A stretch of 64,000 bases of DNA from Herbaspirillum sp. AP02 (GTDB taxonomy: Bacteria; Pseudomonadota; Gammaproteobacteria; Burkholderiales; Burkholderiaceae_D). The stretch spans positions 1 through 64,000 of the forward strand of contig NZ_JADWMY010000005.1 of the NCBI RefSeq assembly GCF_015767275.1, given 5' to 3'. The translations under genes and the position numbers were made by a program. Below, one piece after another: positions 17,171 to 26,249 of the stretch (positions are counted from its first letter, which is position 1; every line of letters begins with the position of its first letter). The notes below the pieces were generated by a model. It made no database searches. It had not been told where the DNA came from and saw only the letters and a list, made by a program, of their open reading frames with translations.

Positions 17171-18031
17171 ATGAATATTCACCAAACCGAAAAACGCTGG
17201 ACCACCGTCATCGACGCCAACGCGAATCGCTCCGCCTCGCGCGTGCGCGAGCTCTGGAAGGCCCGCGATCTGATTTTCCTCTTCGTGCGACGGGACTTCG
17301 TGACGTTCTACAAGCAGACCATCCTCGGCCCGCTCTGGTTCTTCATCCAGCCGCTCATGACGACACTGGTCTTCACGGTGATCTTCGGACGCATTGCCAA
17401 TATTCCCACGGATGGAATTCCGCCGTTCCTGTTTTACATGTCGGGCATCATCCTGTGGACCTACCTTTCCTCTTGCATCGAGAAGACTTCGACGATCTTC
17501 GTCGAGCAACAGGCCGTTTTTTCAAAGGTCTACTTCCCGCGGCTGTCAGTCCCTGTCTCGATTGTCATCAGCAAGGTATTTTCCTTCGGCATCCAGTTCG
17601 TCACGTTTCTCGGTTTCCTCACCTATTACGCTGCGACCGGAGCCACCATTCATTTCCATTGGTGGGCCATTCTGGTCGTACCGTTGCTGCTGGCTTACGT
17701 TGCGATCCTGGCCATCTCGATCGGCCTGACGGTATCGGCCCTGACGACCAAGTACCGGGATCTGGCTTTCATGGTCACTTTCGGTGTCCAGCTGTGGATG
17801 TACGCGACCCCCATCGTGTATCCAATGTCGCAGGCACCGGACCGGCTCAAGTTGGCGCTAGCCTTCAATCCCATGTCGGCCCCGATCGAGATTTTCCGAT
17901 TCGCCTTCCTTGGCAATGGCCAGATCTTCGTTCCCGCGATCGTCGCCGGACTGGTCATTACCAGCGCGCTTGCCATCACTGGCGCCAGGCTGTTCAGTAG
18001 TGCTGAAAAGACTTTCGTCGACACGATCTAA
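17171..18031 (+). CDS. wzm: O-antigen ABC exporter, membrane subunit
   Basis: This is an ABC-2 type permease (Wzm/TagG/RfbA family), about 286 residues with some six membrane segments. The cytoplasmic N-terminus carries the typical ARDLIFLFVRRDF stretch before TM1, and YKQTILGPLWFFIQP is the family hallmark. Near the C-terminus is the WMYATPIVYP motif. I use the ATG at 17171 (MNIHQTEKRW...), eight bases after the SDR stop; the longer frame overlaps that gene. With the downstream ATPase it would export a complete undecaprenyl-PP-linked O-chain, so this O-antigen follows the ABC-dependent route. No wzx/wzy genes are seen. Confidence 0.92.
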   Translation: MNIHQTEKRWTTVIDANANRSASRVRELWKARDLIFLFVRRDFVTFYKQTILGPLWFFIQPLMTTLVFTVIFGRIANIPTDGIPPFLFYMSGIILWTYLSSCIEKTSTIFVEQQAVFSKVYFPRLSVPVSIVISKVFSFGIQFVTFLGFLTYYAATGATIHFHWWAILVVPLLLAYVAILAISIGLTVSALTTKYRDLAFMVTFGVQLWMYATPIVYPMSQAPDRLKLALAFNPMSAPIEIFRFAFLGNGQIFVPAIVAGLVITSALAITGARLFSSAEKTFVDTI

Positions 18032-18046
18032 ATCAAGTTAATCCGT

Positions 18047-19330
18047 ATGACCGACAAATCCCAGATCGCCATCGAAATCGACCGCATTTCCAAGGAATAC
18101 CGTCTTGGTACCATTGGTCACGGTACACTGTATCGCGACTTACAGAGCTGGTGGGCAAAGATCCGTGGCAGACCGGATCCGAATGCCCTGGTCTTCGATG
18201 AAGCCACGCCCGAAAAAAAGAATTTAAATCAACGTTTCAAGGCACTCGACGAGATTTCGCTCACCATCAACAAGGGCGACATCATCGGTGTCATTGGCCG
18301 TAATGGTGCGGGGAAATCCACGCTACTCAAGCTGCTCTCCCGCATCAGTGCGCCCAGCAGTGGCGAGATCCGCATCAATGGGAGAATTGCCAGCTTGCTC
18401 GAAGTCGGTACCGGCTTTCACGCCGAGCTGACAGGCAGAGAAAACGTCTACCTCAATGGCACCATTCTCGGCATGACCAAGGATGAGATCGACGGAAAAT
18501 TTGACGAAATCGTCGCCTTTTCGGAACTGGAAAAATTCATTGACACACCGGTCAAGCGCTATTCCTCCGGCATGACCGTGCGCCTCGCGTTTTCCATCGC
18601 AGCCCATCTTGAACCGGAAATCCTGATCGTCGACGAAGTGCTCGCGGTAGGCGATACATCGTTTCGCAAGAAGTGCATCGGCAAGATGCAGGGCATCTCT
18701 CGCGATCATTCCCGCACGATCCTGTTCGTCAGTCATGACATGGGAGCCATCCGCAACCTCTGCACGCGCGGCGTAGTCCTTGAGAAAGGACGCGTCATCT
18801 ATGACGGTGACGTTGAGACGGCAGTCAAAACCTACAGCGATATCAACAAGGATGACGACCGCAAGGATGGTGTCTTCGAGTTCGACAGCGGCAATAGCAA
18901 ATATCCGGTGCGCATCACCAAGGCGACGCTGTACAACGGTAAGGGTGAGGTCACATCACGCATCGAATCAATGGACTCCGTCGTGCTTAGCATCGATCTG
19001 GAGGGAGAACCGCCCCAGGGAGGATTCAACCTGGAGTGGCGCCTCTTTTCCTACCGTGGCGAGGCCCTTGCCTATGGCTCCAGCTATGCGTTGGATGCAA
19101 AGGTCTATGCCATCGGCGATCGCCAGATCCACTGCAAGATCGACAGCTTGCCGCTAGCGGCTGGGGAGTACCACATGACGCTGATGTTGCGCGTCTGGGG
19201 GCAGGAGGCATGGGATTACATTGAGCGCGCGGTACTCTTCGAGGTCCTTCCGCAGCCCCACGCCGAGACTGGATTTGAATACGTACTGGAAAGCGCCGGC
19301 CCCTTCCGTATTTCCCAGCATTGGTATTGA
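18047..19330 (+). CDS. wzt: O-antigen ABC exporter, ATPase subunit with C-terminal substrate domain
   Basis: The 427-residue ATPase has Walker A GRNGAGKST (about residues 84-92), signature SSGM, and Walker B ILIVDEVLAVGD. An insertion of some 40 residues precedes the Walker A region, as in many Wzt proteins. Residues from about 270 form the extra domain (Wzt C-terminal, PF14524) that in E. coli O8/O9a recognises the capped non-reducing end of the glycan. The presence of methyltransferase genes downstream fits a terminal modification read by this domain. It follows wzm by 15 bases. Confidence 0.93.
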   Translation: MTDKSQIAIEIDRISKEYRLGTIGHGTLYRDLQSWWAKIRGRPDPNALVFDEATPEKKNLNQRFKALDEISLTINKGDIIGVIGRNGAGKSTLLKLLSRISAPSSGEIRINGRIASLLEVGTGFHAELTGRENVYLNGTILGMTKDEIDGKFDEIVAFSELEKFIDTPVKRYSSGMTVRLAFSIAAHLEPEILIVDEVLAVGDTSFRKKCIGKMQGISRDHSRTILFVSHDMGAIRNLCTRGVVLEKGRVIYDGDVETAVKTYSDINKDDDRKDGVFEFDSGNSKYPVRITKATLYNGKGEVTSRIESMDSVVLSIDLEGEPPQGGFNLEWRLFSYRGEALAYGSSYALDAKVYAIGDRQIHCKIDSLPLAAGEYHMTLMLRVWGQEAWDYIERAVLFEVLPQPHAETGFEYVLESAGPFRISQHWY

Positions 19331-19353
19331 CGCTATCTGAAAGAAGCATTCTT

Positions 19354-20586
19354 GTGAAAAACTCATCCGATCAGCGCATCCATATCTCCATGATCATGTA
19401 CGGTGGCCTCTCCTATGGTGGAGCCCACCGGCAGACGATTCGGCTGGCTTGTGCGCTGGATCCCGGACGCTTCGCGATCAATTATTTCTGGTGCAAGCCT
19501 AATCCCGACCTGCATTCCGATTTTGTATGGCCGGAACTCGATTACAGCAACATTGAGCTCATGCGCAGCCATGGCATCAACGTGATTGAATTTCAGACCC
19601 GAACCCGTGATATCTCGCACCGCTATCAGCGCTGGATCGACACGACGTTCTTCGAGGAATACAACAAGGTCAGAACCGATCTGGTATTCGCAAGTCGAGG
19701 CGGATATCCCGAATATCCTTTCATTCTGCTGCGCGAGCCAGTCATCGAGTGGAACATTTTCGGATGCGCAGATCGCTCGGCGAATCTGATCTATTCCGCC
19801 GCAATCAGTCACTGGGCGCACGAAACATGGCGCCAGGCCGCGCTGCCCGTCGAAGCAGAGATCGTCTATCCTGCCGTACCCGGCCCGGCTGAGGTCGCTG
19901 ATCTTCGCGGCCAGCTTGGCATCGATGCCGAGACAATCGTGCTGGGCTTCCATCAGCGTCAGGATGACCATATTTACGGCGAACACGCCCTTCGTGCATA
20001 TGCACAGGCGCTGCCACTCCTGGAAAAGCCTAGCCGCTTCCTGATCGTAGGCGGTTCGCCAAAGTACCGCAGGCTGGCCGCGGAGCTCGACATTGATGTC
20101 GGTTTTCTTCCGATTGCCAAGGACTACGAGGCCGTCTCCAGCTTCCTGCACACCCTCGATATTTTCGCCCACTCGGGTGGCGCCGGCGAAGCGCACGGGA
20201 CGGTCATCCAGGAAGCGATGATGCACGCACTTCCAAGCATTACCATGCTGATCGAAGGCAAGGCTGACGGCCAGGTCGGCACCATGGCCGGAACAGGCAT
20301 GGTCACCCGCTCGGTTGCCGAATATGCAGCGGCCATCACGGAGCTGGTCAATGACGAGAACCGGCGCAAGACCTTGGGGGCAATGGCCCACAACATTGCT
20401 CACGAACGCTACGCCATCGCTCCGGTAGCACGTCATTTCGAAAAGGTATTCTTGGAAAAAGCCACAGCGTATCGCCGGCGCCGTTTCTCGCGGATCAACA
20501 GAGTCGCGGTCGATTACTTCGTCGAGAGCACTCCTTTGCTTCGGCGTATCGTTGCACGTTTCCCCGTCCTGCGGCGCTTCCTGTAA
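19354..20586 (+). CDS. Glycosyltransferase, GT4-like
   Basis: The protein, about 410 residues, is a GT-B glycosyltransferase. The N-terminal domain begins IHISMIMYGGLSYGGAHRQT, with the glycine-rich loop of GT4 enzymes. The C-terminal half has FLIVGGSPKYR and the donor-binding segment HSGGAGEAHGTVIQEAM, where the E-x7-E pattern is visible. I favour the GTG at 19354, preceded by AAAGAAG eight bases upstream. The alternative TTG at 19321 would overlap wzt by ten bases. It probably adds a sugar to the O-chain on the cytoplasmic face; donor and linkage are unknown. Confidence 0.75.
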   Translation: MKNSSDQRIHISMIMYGGLSYGGAHRQTIRLACALDPGRFAINYFWCKPNPDLHSDFVWPELDYSNIELMRSHGINVIEFQTRTRDISHRYQRWIDTTFFEEYNKVRTDLVFASRGGYPEYPFILLREPVIEWNIFGCADRSANLIYSAAISHWAHETWRQAALPVEAEIVYPAVPGPAEVADLRGQLGIDAETIVLGFHQRQDDHIYGEHALRAYAQALPLLEKPSRFLIVGGSPKYRRLAAELDIDVGFLPIAKDYEAVSSFLHTLDIFAHSGGAGEAHGTVIQEAMMHALPSITMLIEGKADGQVGTMAGTGMVTRSVAEYAAAITELVNDENRRKTLGAMAHNIAHERYAIAPVARHFEKVFLEKATAYRRRRFSRINRVAVDYFVESTPLLRRIVARFPVLRRFL

Positions 20587-20598
20587 TTTCATATCGCC

Positions 20599-21618
20599 AT
20601 GTCAGCCAGCCGCCATCCTGCCAATGTCACCGACGCCATGCGTCTGGTAGGGGCCTACTGCGTCGTGTGGTATCACAATCCGTTTTATTGGAACCTGCAC
20701 GAGCACACCCAATGGGTGGACGCAATGAAGCTGCTTATTCTGGGATGGTCGATGCCGTTTTTCTATACGACTTCGGCTAGGTTCGCCTTCGCTGGAAAAG
20801 ATGTTTCCCGGCATTTCCAGCGCGTGGTTCGCCTAGTCGCCCTGATCGGCTTCTATACGGTGCTCTACGAGTTGCTGCACTGGAACCTTCCCACTTCGCT
20901 CGCCAGCCACTGCTTTGGAAGCAGCACCGCGGACTGCTCCCCCGGGCTGGTCTTCGAGACCTTGCGCAACGTCGGCAATACCCCCGGATATTATTTGTCA
21001 GACCTGATCGTGATGCACCTGCTGGCCATGCTGGTGGCAGCGCGTCCCTTCATCGGCAAGGGTCTGGCCATCGTTGGCGGAATTGCCCTATTCGCGGGCT
21101 GGATTAGGCTGGGCGGCCTGTTCCTCAATCCGCTGGGCCTGTTTGGCTTGAGTGCAGCGCTGGGCTATATTTATCTCGTGGCGCCCCGCCTCTCAGGGTA
21201 TCGACGCGTCTCGCTGGCGCCAGTGCCGACCGCCGCAATGGCGCTGGGCTTCGTTCTGTTGTGGGGCGTCGCCAACCTCCTGCAGGCGCAGAACCAGTAC
21301 TGGAACGACACGAGCAATATACTTCTGTTCCTTCCTCTGCTTTTGCTCTTCATGGCACTGAGCGATCTTATACGGCCCGAGGGGCGCCTGACGTTGCTTG
21401 TCTCCGAGTGGGGCAGAAAGTATGCCTTTGGCATCTTCATCTTTCACCAGCTCTGCTTCGATCTTCTGGCACCCCGGGTCGCCCAGGTTACGATGAAGCT
21501 GGTTCAGGGCGATAATGCGCTTACCCTCTATGTGCTCTCGTCCATCGTCATTTCAGCGGCCGCCACGATCGTCACCGCCATCATACGAAAGGCAGCGCCT
21601 GTGCTCCTGACGCCGTGA
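20599..21618 (+). CDS. Multi-pass membrane acyltransferase-like protein
   Basis: The 339-residue protein has about ten hydrophobic segments. Its first segment contains an arginine followed by VVWYH (RLVGAYCVVWYH), the Arg...His arrangement typical of acyltransferase-3 family O-acetyltransferases. That family decorates O-antigen sugars with acetyl groups. Similarity is weak in the middle of the protein and I do not see other firm motifs, so the family call is tentative. It lies between two O-antigen genes, 12 bases after the glycosyltransferase. A 148-base gap without visible genes follows. Confidence 0.55.
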   Translation: MSASRHPANVTDAMRLVGAYCVVWYHNPFYWNLHEHTQWVDAMKLLILGWSMPFFYTTSARFAFAGKDVSRHFQRVVRLVALIGFYTVLYELLHWNLPTSLASHCFGSSTADCSPGLVFETLRNVGNTPGYYLSDLIVMHLLAMLVAARPFIGKGLAIVGGIALFAGWIRLGGLFLNPLGLFGLSAALGYIYLVAPRLSGYRRVSLAPVPTAAMALGFVLLWGVANLLQAQNQYWNDTSNILLFLPLLLLFMALSDLIRPEGRLTLLVSEWGRKYAFGIFIFHQLCFDLLAPRVAQVTMKLVQGDNALTLYVLSSIVISAAATIVTAIIRKAAPVLLTP

Positions 21619-21766
21619 CGATCAACTTTGGCTCGACTGAAAACCCCGAGTCGCCACGCACCTCCTATCGTGAGTAAAATATTTTCAGCCTAGGGGGATT
21701 GTCCAGTGACTTCGTGCGCTGGCAAACGCAGGCGAGAACGGAAGCCAGGACAGTCATTAGTGACTG

Positions 21767-22477
21767 ATGCAGAACAAACCAACTAAACTGCCTATGCGAC
21801 ATTTCATACACTCGACCGCCATCCGCCTGAAGAAAAAACTGAGCGAAAAGTACTATCGCGAAGTTCTGGACATTCATGGACAGTACGGAGAAGACATCAT
21901 TCTTGACCGGCTCATGGGCAATCCGGCGAGCGGATTCTATGTGGATATTGGCGCAAACGATCCCAACAAGTTCAGCAATACGCTGCGTTTCTACCGTCGA
22001 GGATGGTCTGGCATCAACGTAGAACCCAATCCTGTCAAATTCCGCGAGATCTCTGCATGTCGCCCGCGTGATACCAATCTTAATGTTGGCATAGGTCCCG
22101 CACCCGCCATCTTGCCGTTTTATGTGATCGATCCGGATACGCTCTCGACCTTCGACCGGAAGGTCGCCGATATAGCCGTCAAGGACGGTTTTCATCTTGC
22201 CGAGACCATCGATGTCCAAGTCATCAAGATGGAAGACCTGATCACAGAACATTCCAAGGGTCGCGCGATTGATTTCATGTCCATCGACGTTGAGGGATTC
22301 GAAATGCAAGTTCTGTCGAGCAATGACTGGAACCGCTATCGTCCGCGCTTTGTGATGTTGGAGGTCAACCGCGCAGAACAGGAAATCGATGCGTTCATGT
22401 CCGGAGTGGGATACATCGATATCTTCAGCAATGGCACGAACAAGATCTATGCCCAGCGCGAATTCTCTCCCCAATGA
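21767..22477 (+). CDS. FkbM-family SAM-dependent methyltransferase
   Basis: The 236-residue protein has the FkbM-type layout: QYGEDIILDRL, then YVDIGANDPNKFSNT (SAM-binding motif I, about residues 58-72), INVEPNP, and the late FMSIDVEGFEMQVL. FkbM-type enzymes O-methylate hydroxyl groups on sugars and polyketides. In an ABC-exported O-antigen locus a methyl group may cap the chain or modify internal fucose or deoxyhexose residues. An ATG nine codons downstream (21794) is an alternative start. The gene overlaps the next by an ATGA. Confidence 0.85.
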   Translation: MQNKPTKLPMRHFIHSTAIRLKKKLSEKYYREVLDIHGQYGEDIILDRLMGNPASGFYVDIGANDPNKFSNTLRFYRRGWSGINVEPNPVKFREISACRPRDTNLNVGIGPAPAILPFYVIDPDTLSTFDRKVADIAVKDGFHLAETIDVQVIKMEDLITEHSKGRAIDFMSIDVEGFEMQVLSSNDWNRYRPRFVMLEVNRAEQEIDAFMSGVGYIDIFSNGTNKIYAQREFSPQ

Positions 22478-23610
22478 AGATCGCAGTCTGTAACGATATC
22501 GCTGAGTTCGGCGGCAACCGCTTGTTCGACAAGCAATGGGCGGCACGCTTTCCTGGTGCGGGCTGGGTCAGCGCACTGGGTGAACTGGCAGCGCAACGTG
22601 GCTGGGAAGTCGCCTCGGGTGATGTCGCGCTATCGCATGTGCAATGCGGCTACTGGAGTTCCAGCGATGTGCTGGTAGTGCAGGAACTGGACTCCACCTG
22701 GGGCACGCGACTGCGGGAATCAGGTGCGCGTCCGCTCCTGCTGACCTGCATGGAATCCCCACTCTACGCAAGCCTGTTCTTCGACCGGTGGCGCACGCTG
22801 GCCGCTGCTTTCCCGCATCACATGATACCGGGTGCTAGCGCCACGGAAGACCGGAGTGCGGGCTCCAGCACTGGCTGGCCCTTGCGCTTCCCCTGCTACT
22901 GGCAGCACCAGCCCGTCCATGCCGCCGACTGGGAGGAACGCAAGGACGAAGTGGTCCTGGTCGCTGCAAACAAATACTGGAGTCACGAGGACAAGGCCGT
23001 TATCCCGCCATGGACAAGGCCACGCAGCTTCCTCCAATGGCATCGCCAGAGCCGCGCCGTGCAATCCTCTCCCGCAAGGAAATATGCACAGCGGCAGCAA
23101 TTGCACGATGCCCGCCTCGATGCCATCGTCGCACTCACTCGCGAGAACAGGCTAGCCTTGTACGGCTCTGGCTGGGAGCGCCGTTCGGTCCTGCCAAAGC
23201 GCTGGCAGACCACCCTCGCCGCGCTGAACCTGCCCTATCACGGTAAGGTCGATGACAAGCTCGGTGTGCAGTCCGGCTACCGCTTCGCTCTCTGCATCGA
23301 AAACATCGCTTCGCCCGGTTACGTCACCGAGAAGATCATCGAAGCCTTGGTGGCACGCACGCTGCCCATCTACCTGGGAGCGCCCGACATAGGCGATTTT
23401 GTCCCGCCCGAGGCGTTCATCGATGCGCGCGCACTGGCGTCGATGGCAGCACTTCCGGATCGACTCAACATGGTCACCAGCAAGGAGGCCTCGGACATGA
23501 TCGCAGCGGGTCAACGCTTTCTGGCGAGCGAACAAGGCCGCTTGCACAGTTACGAAGGATTCGCAAAATGGGTGGAAAGTCTGGCTCTGGAGCAGGCCCA
23601 TGCCATTTGA
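22474..23610 (+). CDS. GT10-family (alpha-1,3/4-fucosyltransferase-like) glycosyltransferase
   Basis: The 378-residue protein carries the GT10 donor-binding signature. A stretch beginning YRFALCIENIASPGYVTEKI (near residue 270) is followed by EALVARTLPIYLGAPDI. In that family this region binds GDP-fucose. The GDP-L-fucose genes fcl and gmd in the same operon make fucose the likely donor. The N-terminal third is less conserved, as is usual for the acceptor-binding part. It starts in the FkbM gene's stop codon and overlaps the next glycosyltransferase gene by 11 bases. Confidence 0.8.
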   Translation: MKIAVCNDIAEFGGNRLFDKQWAARFPGAGWVSALGELAAQRGWEVASGDVALSHVQCGYWSSSDVLVVQELDSTWGTRLRESGARPLLLTCMESPLYASLFFDRWRTLAAAFPHHMIPGASATEDRSAGSSTGWPLRFPCYWQHQPVHAADWEERKDEVVLVAANKYWSHEDKAVIPPWTRPRSFLQWHRQSRAVQSSPARKYAQRQQLHDARLDAIVALTRENRLALYGSGWERRSVLPKRWQTTLAALNLPYHGKVDDKLGVQSGYRFALCIENIASPGYVTEKIIEALVARTLPIYLGAPDIGDFVPPEAFIDARALASMAALPDRLNMVTSKEASDMIAAGQRFLASEQGRLHSYEGFAKWVESLALEQAHAI

Positions 23611-24592
23611 GGCCTGCGACGTTGATATCTTCGTGCTGACCTACAACCGGTCAACCCTGCTGCCGGCCACCTTGCGCAGCCTGCTGGCGCAAAGCGCCCG
23701 TGGAGCCAGCATCACGGTATTGGATAACGCCAGCCAGGACGATACGCAGCAAACTGTTGAGGCATTCGCCCCCGAAGGCGTGACCTATGCACGCGCCAGC
23801 AGCAATCTCGGCTGGGCCGGTAATCTTGCGCGCGCCCAGCAGCAGGCTCGCCGGCCTTGGACCATGGTATTCCATGACGACGATCTCCTGCATCCGGATT
23901 ATTTACGTCATGCGCTGGACGCTATCAACACGCTGCCGGGGGTCGGCATGGTGGTAAGCGCGATGAGTTTCGAAACCGCACCCGGCGAGACCGACTGGCC
24001 CGCCACCGAGCCGCGCAGCCTGCTCTGCCCCGGTGCGTCCACGCTGGCAATGCTGTGCTACGCCGGCTCTCCTATTCATTTCGGCTCGGCCCTGTACCGT
24101 ACGGATATCTTCAAGACCCTGCGGTGGGAGAGCGACCGCTTCGGCAAGATTGCCGACCGCCCCTTCCTGTTGGCCGCATGCGGAACTTTGGCGTGCCAGG
24201 TGTTCCTCAGTCCCCTGGTCCGTTATCGCATACACGACCAGCAAGACAGCACAAGTTCCGACAGCGGTCCGTTTGCACCCCAACTGGCGGCGCTGCACCA
24301 CTGCTACCGGTCTTACCTTGGCGAAAACCCGTTGCACTCCACCGGGCGCTGCTTCCTGCGACACAATTACCGCTGCATTGCTGATGAGTTCGGCCGCCTG
24401 GGACGGGCTGATCGCGCCCGCTTCCCTACGCTGGCCACGTACCTCACTTTTTTGCAGAAGGCCGGGGCCTGCTCCCGTTTTTCACTGGTCTCAGGCAAGC
24501 TGATGTACCGGTGGCAATGCCTGGGCCGTGGGCTGTCGGGCTTGTTCCATGGTCTTGCCCGCTGCTCTCGCCGCTGGAGAAGGCAATCATGA
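23600..24592 (+). CDS. Glycosyltransferase family 2
   Basis: The 330-residue protein is a GT-A fold family 2 enzyme. It has VDIFVLTYNRSTLLPATLRSL at the N-terminus, VLDNASQDDT near residue 45, and the metal/nucleotide-binding FHDDDLLHPDY near residue 91. Short C-terminal residues are basic and may touch the membrane. It overlaps the GT10 gene by 11 bases and the next gene by four (ATGA). Likely a transferase of the repeat unit; donor and linkage cannot be predicted. Confidence 0.8.
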   Translation: MPFEACDVDIFVLTYNRSTLLPATLRSLLAQSARGASITVLDNASQDDTQQTVEAFAPEGVTYARASSNLGWAGNLARAQQQARRPWTMVFHDDDLLHPDYLRHALDAINTLPGVGMVVSAMSFETAPGETDWPATEPRSLLCPGASTLAMLCYAGSPIHFGSALYRTDIFKTLRWESDRFGKIADRPFLLAACGTLACQVFLSPLVRYRIHDQQDSTSSDSGPFAPQLAALHHCYRSYLGENPLHSTGRCFLRHNYRCIADEFGRLGRADRARFPTLATYLTFLQKAGACSRFSLVSGKLMYRWQCLGRGLSGLFHGLARCSRRWRRQS

Positions 24593-25587
24593 GTGGCGAC
24601 CACCAAGCTCGCCCTCGTCTGAGCGTTTTGACCGAACCGACGCCGTTCTTCAATCCTCGCGGCTATACCGGGAACCTCAATCGCGCGCTTCCATTACGTT
24701 TGCGCACGTGGATTCGCCGCGCAGGAGCACGCACCATCGGCGGCCACGCCGCAGTCACCCGCAGCTTGCTGCAGGGACTGGACGCGCTTGGCTGCCGGCA
24801 TAACTACAATCCGGTAATGCAGCGCTGCATCGCCGAGCATTGCCTCGTCCTCAGCAACGAAGAAGCGCTCCGGCAAGCGATCCTGCTCAAACGTGCCGGC
24901 AAGATCAAGCGCCTGGTCGCCGGGCCCAACGTGTTCGTGTTACCGAGCGACATGGATGCGCTGATCGCCAGCCCCGAGGTCGATCTTTGCCTGGTGCCCT
25001 CTGAATGGGTCAAACAGGTCTACCTCACCGAGACGCCTGCGCTGGCAGGCCGTATCGCCATCTGGGCCGCAGGCGTCGATATCGCAGCGTGGACCGCGCC
25101 CCCGCCTCGCCCTCCTGCGTCGGCCCCCGTCGTATTGCTTTACGTCAAGAGCGGCATGGACGAGGATGAACTGATGCGAGTGCACAATCTCCTCGTCGAC
25201 CATGGCGCCAGTGTCATACGCATGGATTACGGCCAGTACAATGCCAGCCAGTTCCGCCAACTTCTGGCCCGAGCCGACCTGTGCGTCTTCGTCAGCGCGT
25301 CCGAATCGCAGGGAATCGCCCTGCAGGAAGCCTGGTCCTGTGACCGACCGACCTGGGTATTCAACCCCGGCTACTGGACCGCGCCAGACGGACACCGCCA
25401 CCCGGCCTCTTCTGCGCCCTACCTGAGTGCTGCTTGCGGCCAAGCGTTCAACGAACTCGGCGCACTGGCAATCCTCCTCAAACGCTGGGAAAATGGCGAA
25501 TTGCAATATGCTCCTCGCCACTGGGTCTGCCGACACATGACGGACCAGGCCAGCGCCGAGCGGCTGACAAGCCTCCTATTTGACTGA
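24589..25587 (+). CDS. GT-B type glycosyltransferase
   Basis: I place the start at the ATG at 24589, overlapping the preceding stop as ATGA; the frame extends back to 24511 but that stretch is inside the upstream gene. The 332-residue protein looks like a GT-B glycosyltransferase. It has LVAGPNVFVLPSD and LCLVPSEWVKQVY in the first half. In the second half are VVLLYVKSG and VFVSASESQGIALQEAWSC, whose S-E-x-x-G-x-x-x-x-E pattern resembles the GT4 donor site. It is short for GT4 and lacks the usual N-terminal glycine-rich loop, so the family assignment is uncertain. Confidence 0.65.
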   Translation: MSGDHQARPRLSVLTEPTPFFNPRGYTGNLNRALPLRLRTWIRRAGARTIGGHAAVTRSLLQGLDALGCRHNYNPVMQRCIAEHCLVLSNEEALRQAILLKRAGKIKRLVAGPNVFVLPSDMDALIASPEVDLCLVPSEWVKQVYLTETPALAGRIAIWAAGVDIAAWTAPPPRPPASAPVVLLYVKSGMDEDELMRVHNLLVDHGASVIRMDYGQYNASQFRQLLARADLCVFVSASESQGIALQEAWSCDRPTWVFNPGYWTAPDGHRHPASSAPYLSAACGQAFNELGALAILLKRWENGELQYAPRHWVCRHMTDQASAERLTSLLFD

Positions 25588-25598
25588 GAAAGTCGACA

Positions 25599-26249
25599 AT
25601 GAAATTACATTTGGGCTGCGGCCAGAACTACCTTGATGGCTACGTCAATATCGACTTCCCGCCAACGGAACATACTGTCCAGGAGAAATCCATTGCGGAC
25701 CGGCTGGCCGATATCACCACACTGCGCTTCGAGGCCGGCTCGATAGAAGAAGTGCGCCTGCATCATGTGTTCGAGCATTTCCGTCGCCCGCAGATCACCG
25801 GCATGGTCGCCTGCTGGAACAGCTGGCTGAAGTTAGGTGGCATCGTCCACGTAGAGGTGCCGGACCTCGGACGCATGGCCCGCGTATTTGCCAATCCGTT
25901 CGCCAGCCTGCGGACACGTGCCGTGGCCGAGCGCCACTTGTTCGGATCCCACGAGGCTGGATGGGCAGCCCACTATGAAGGCTATGACGAGTCCCTGCTG
26001 CGCCACCTGTACAGCGCGCTCGGCCTGGAGGTGATCCAGGTCAAACGCCAGCACTGGCGCGGCACGGATAATCTGCACGTTTTCGGCAAGAAGGTCCGCA
26101 AGTTGAAACTGGGCGAAGACGTCACGAATGCGGGACGCAACTTCCTGTCCTCCTTCCTGGTCGACGACTCCCCTGGAGAGCTGCGCATGCTCGATATTTG
26201 GCTGGAAGGGTTCCACCAGCAGGTCCAGAACGGATGGGCAACGGCTTGA
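25599..26249 (+). CDS. SAM-dependent methyltransferase-like protein (COG4627 type)
   Basis: The 216-residue protein starts MKLHLGCGQNYLDGYVNIDF, the SAM-binding motif I of the compact methyltransferases often found in surface-polysaccharide loci. It continues with HHVFEHF and GGIVHVEVPDLGRM, typical of that group. Real substrates of this group are mostly unknown. Together with the FkbM gene it provides a second possible O-chain methylation. It overlaps the next gene by 16 bases. Confidence 0.72.
   Translation: MKLHLGCGQNYLDGYVNIDFPPTEHTVQEKSIADRLADITTLRFEAGSIEEVRLHHVFEHFRRPQITGMVACWNSWLKLGGIVHVEVPDLGRMARVFANPFASLRTRAVAERHLFGSHEAGWAAHYEGYDESLLRHLYSALGLEVIQVKRQHWRGTDNLHVFGKKVRKLKLGEDVTNAGRNFLSSFLVDDSPGELRMLDIWLEGFHQQVQNGWATA

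Noticed and set aside
18047-18290. Insertion in the N-terminal part of Wzt as a frameshift or fusion
   Set aside because: The frame is open throughout and such insertions are common in O-antigen Wzt proteins.
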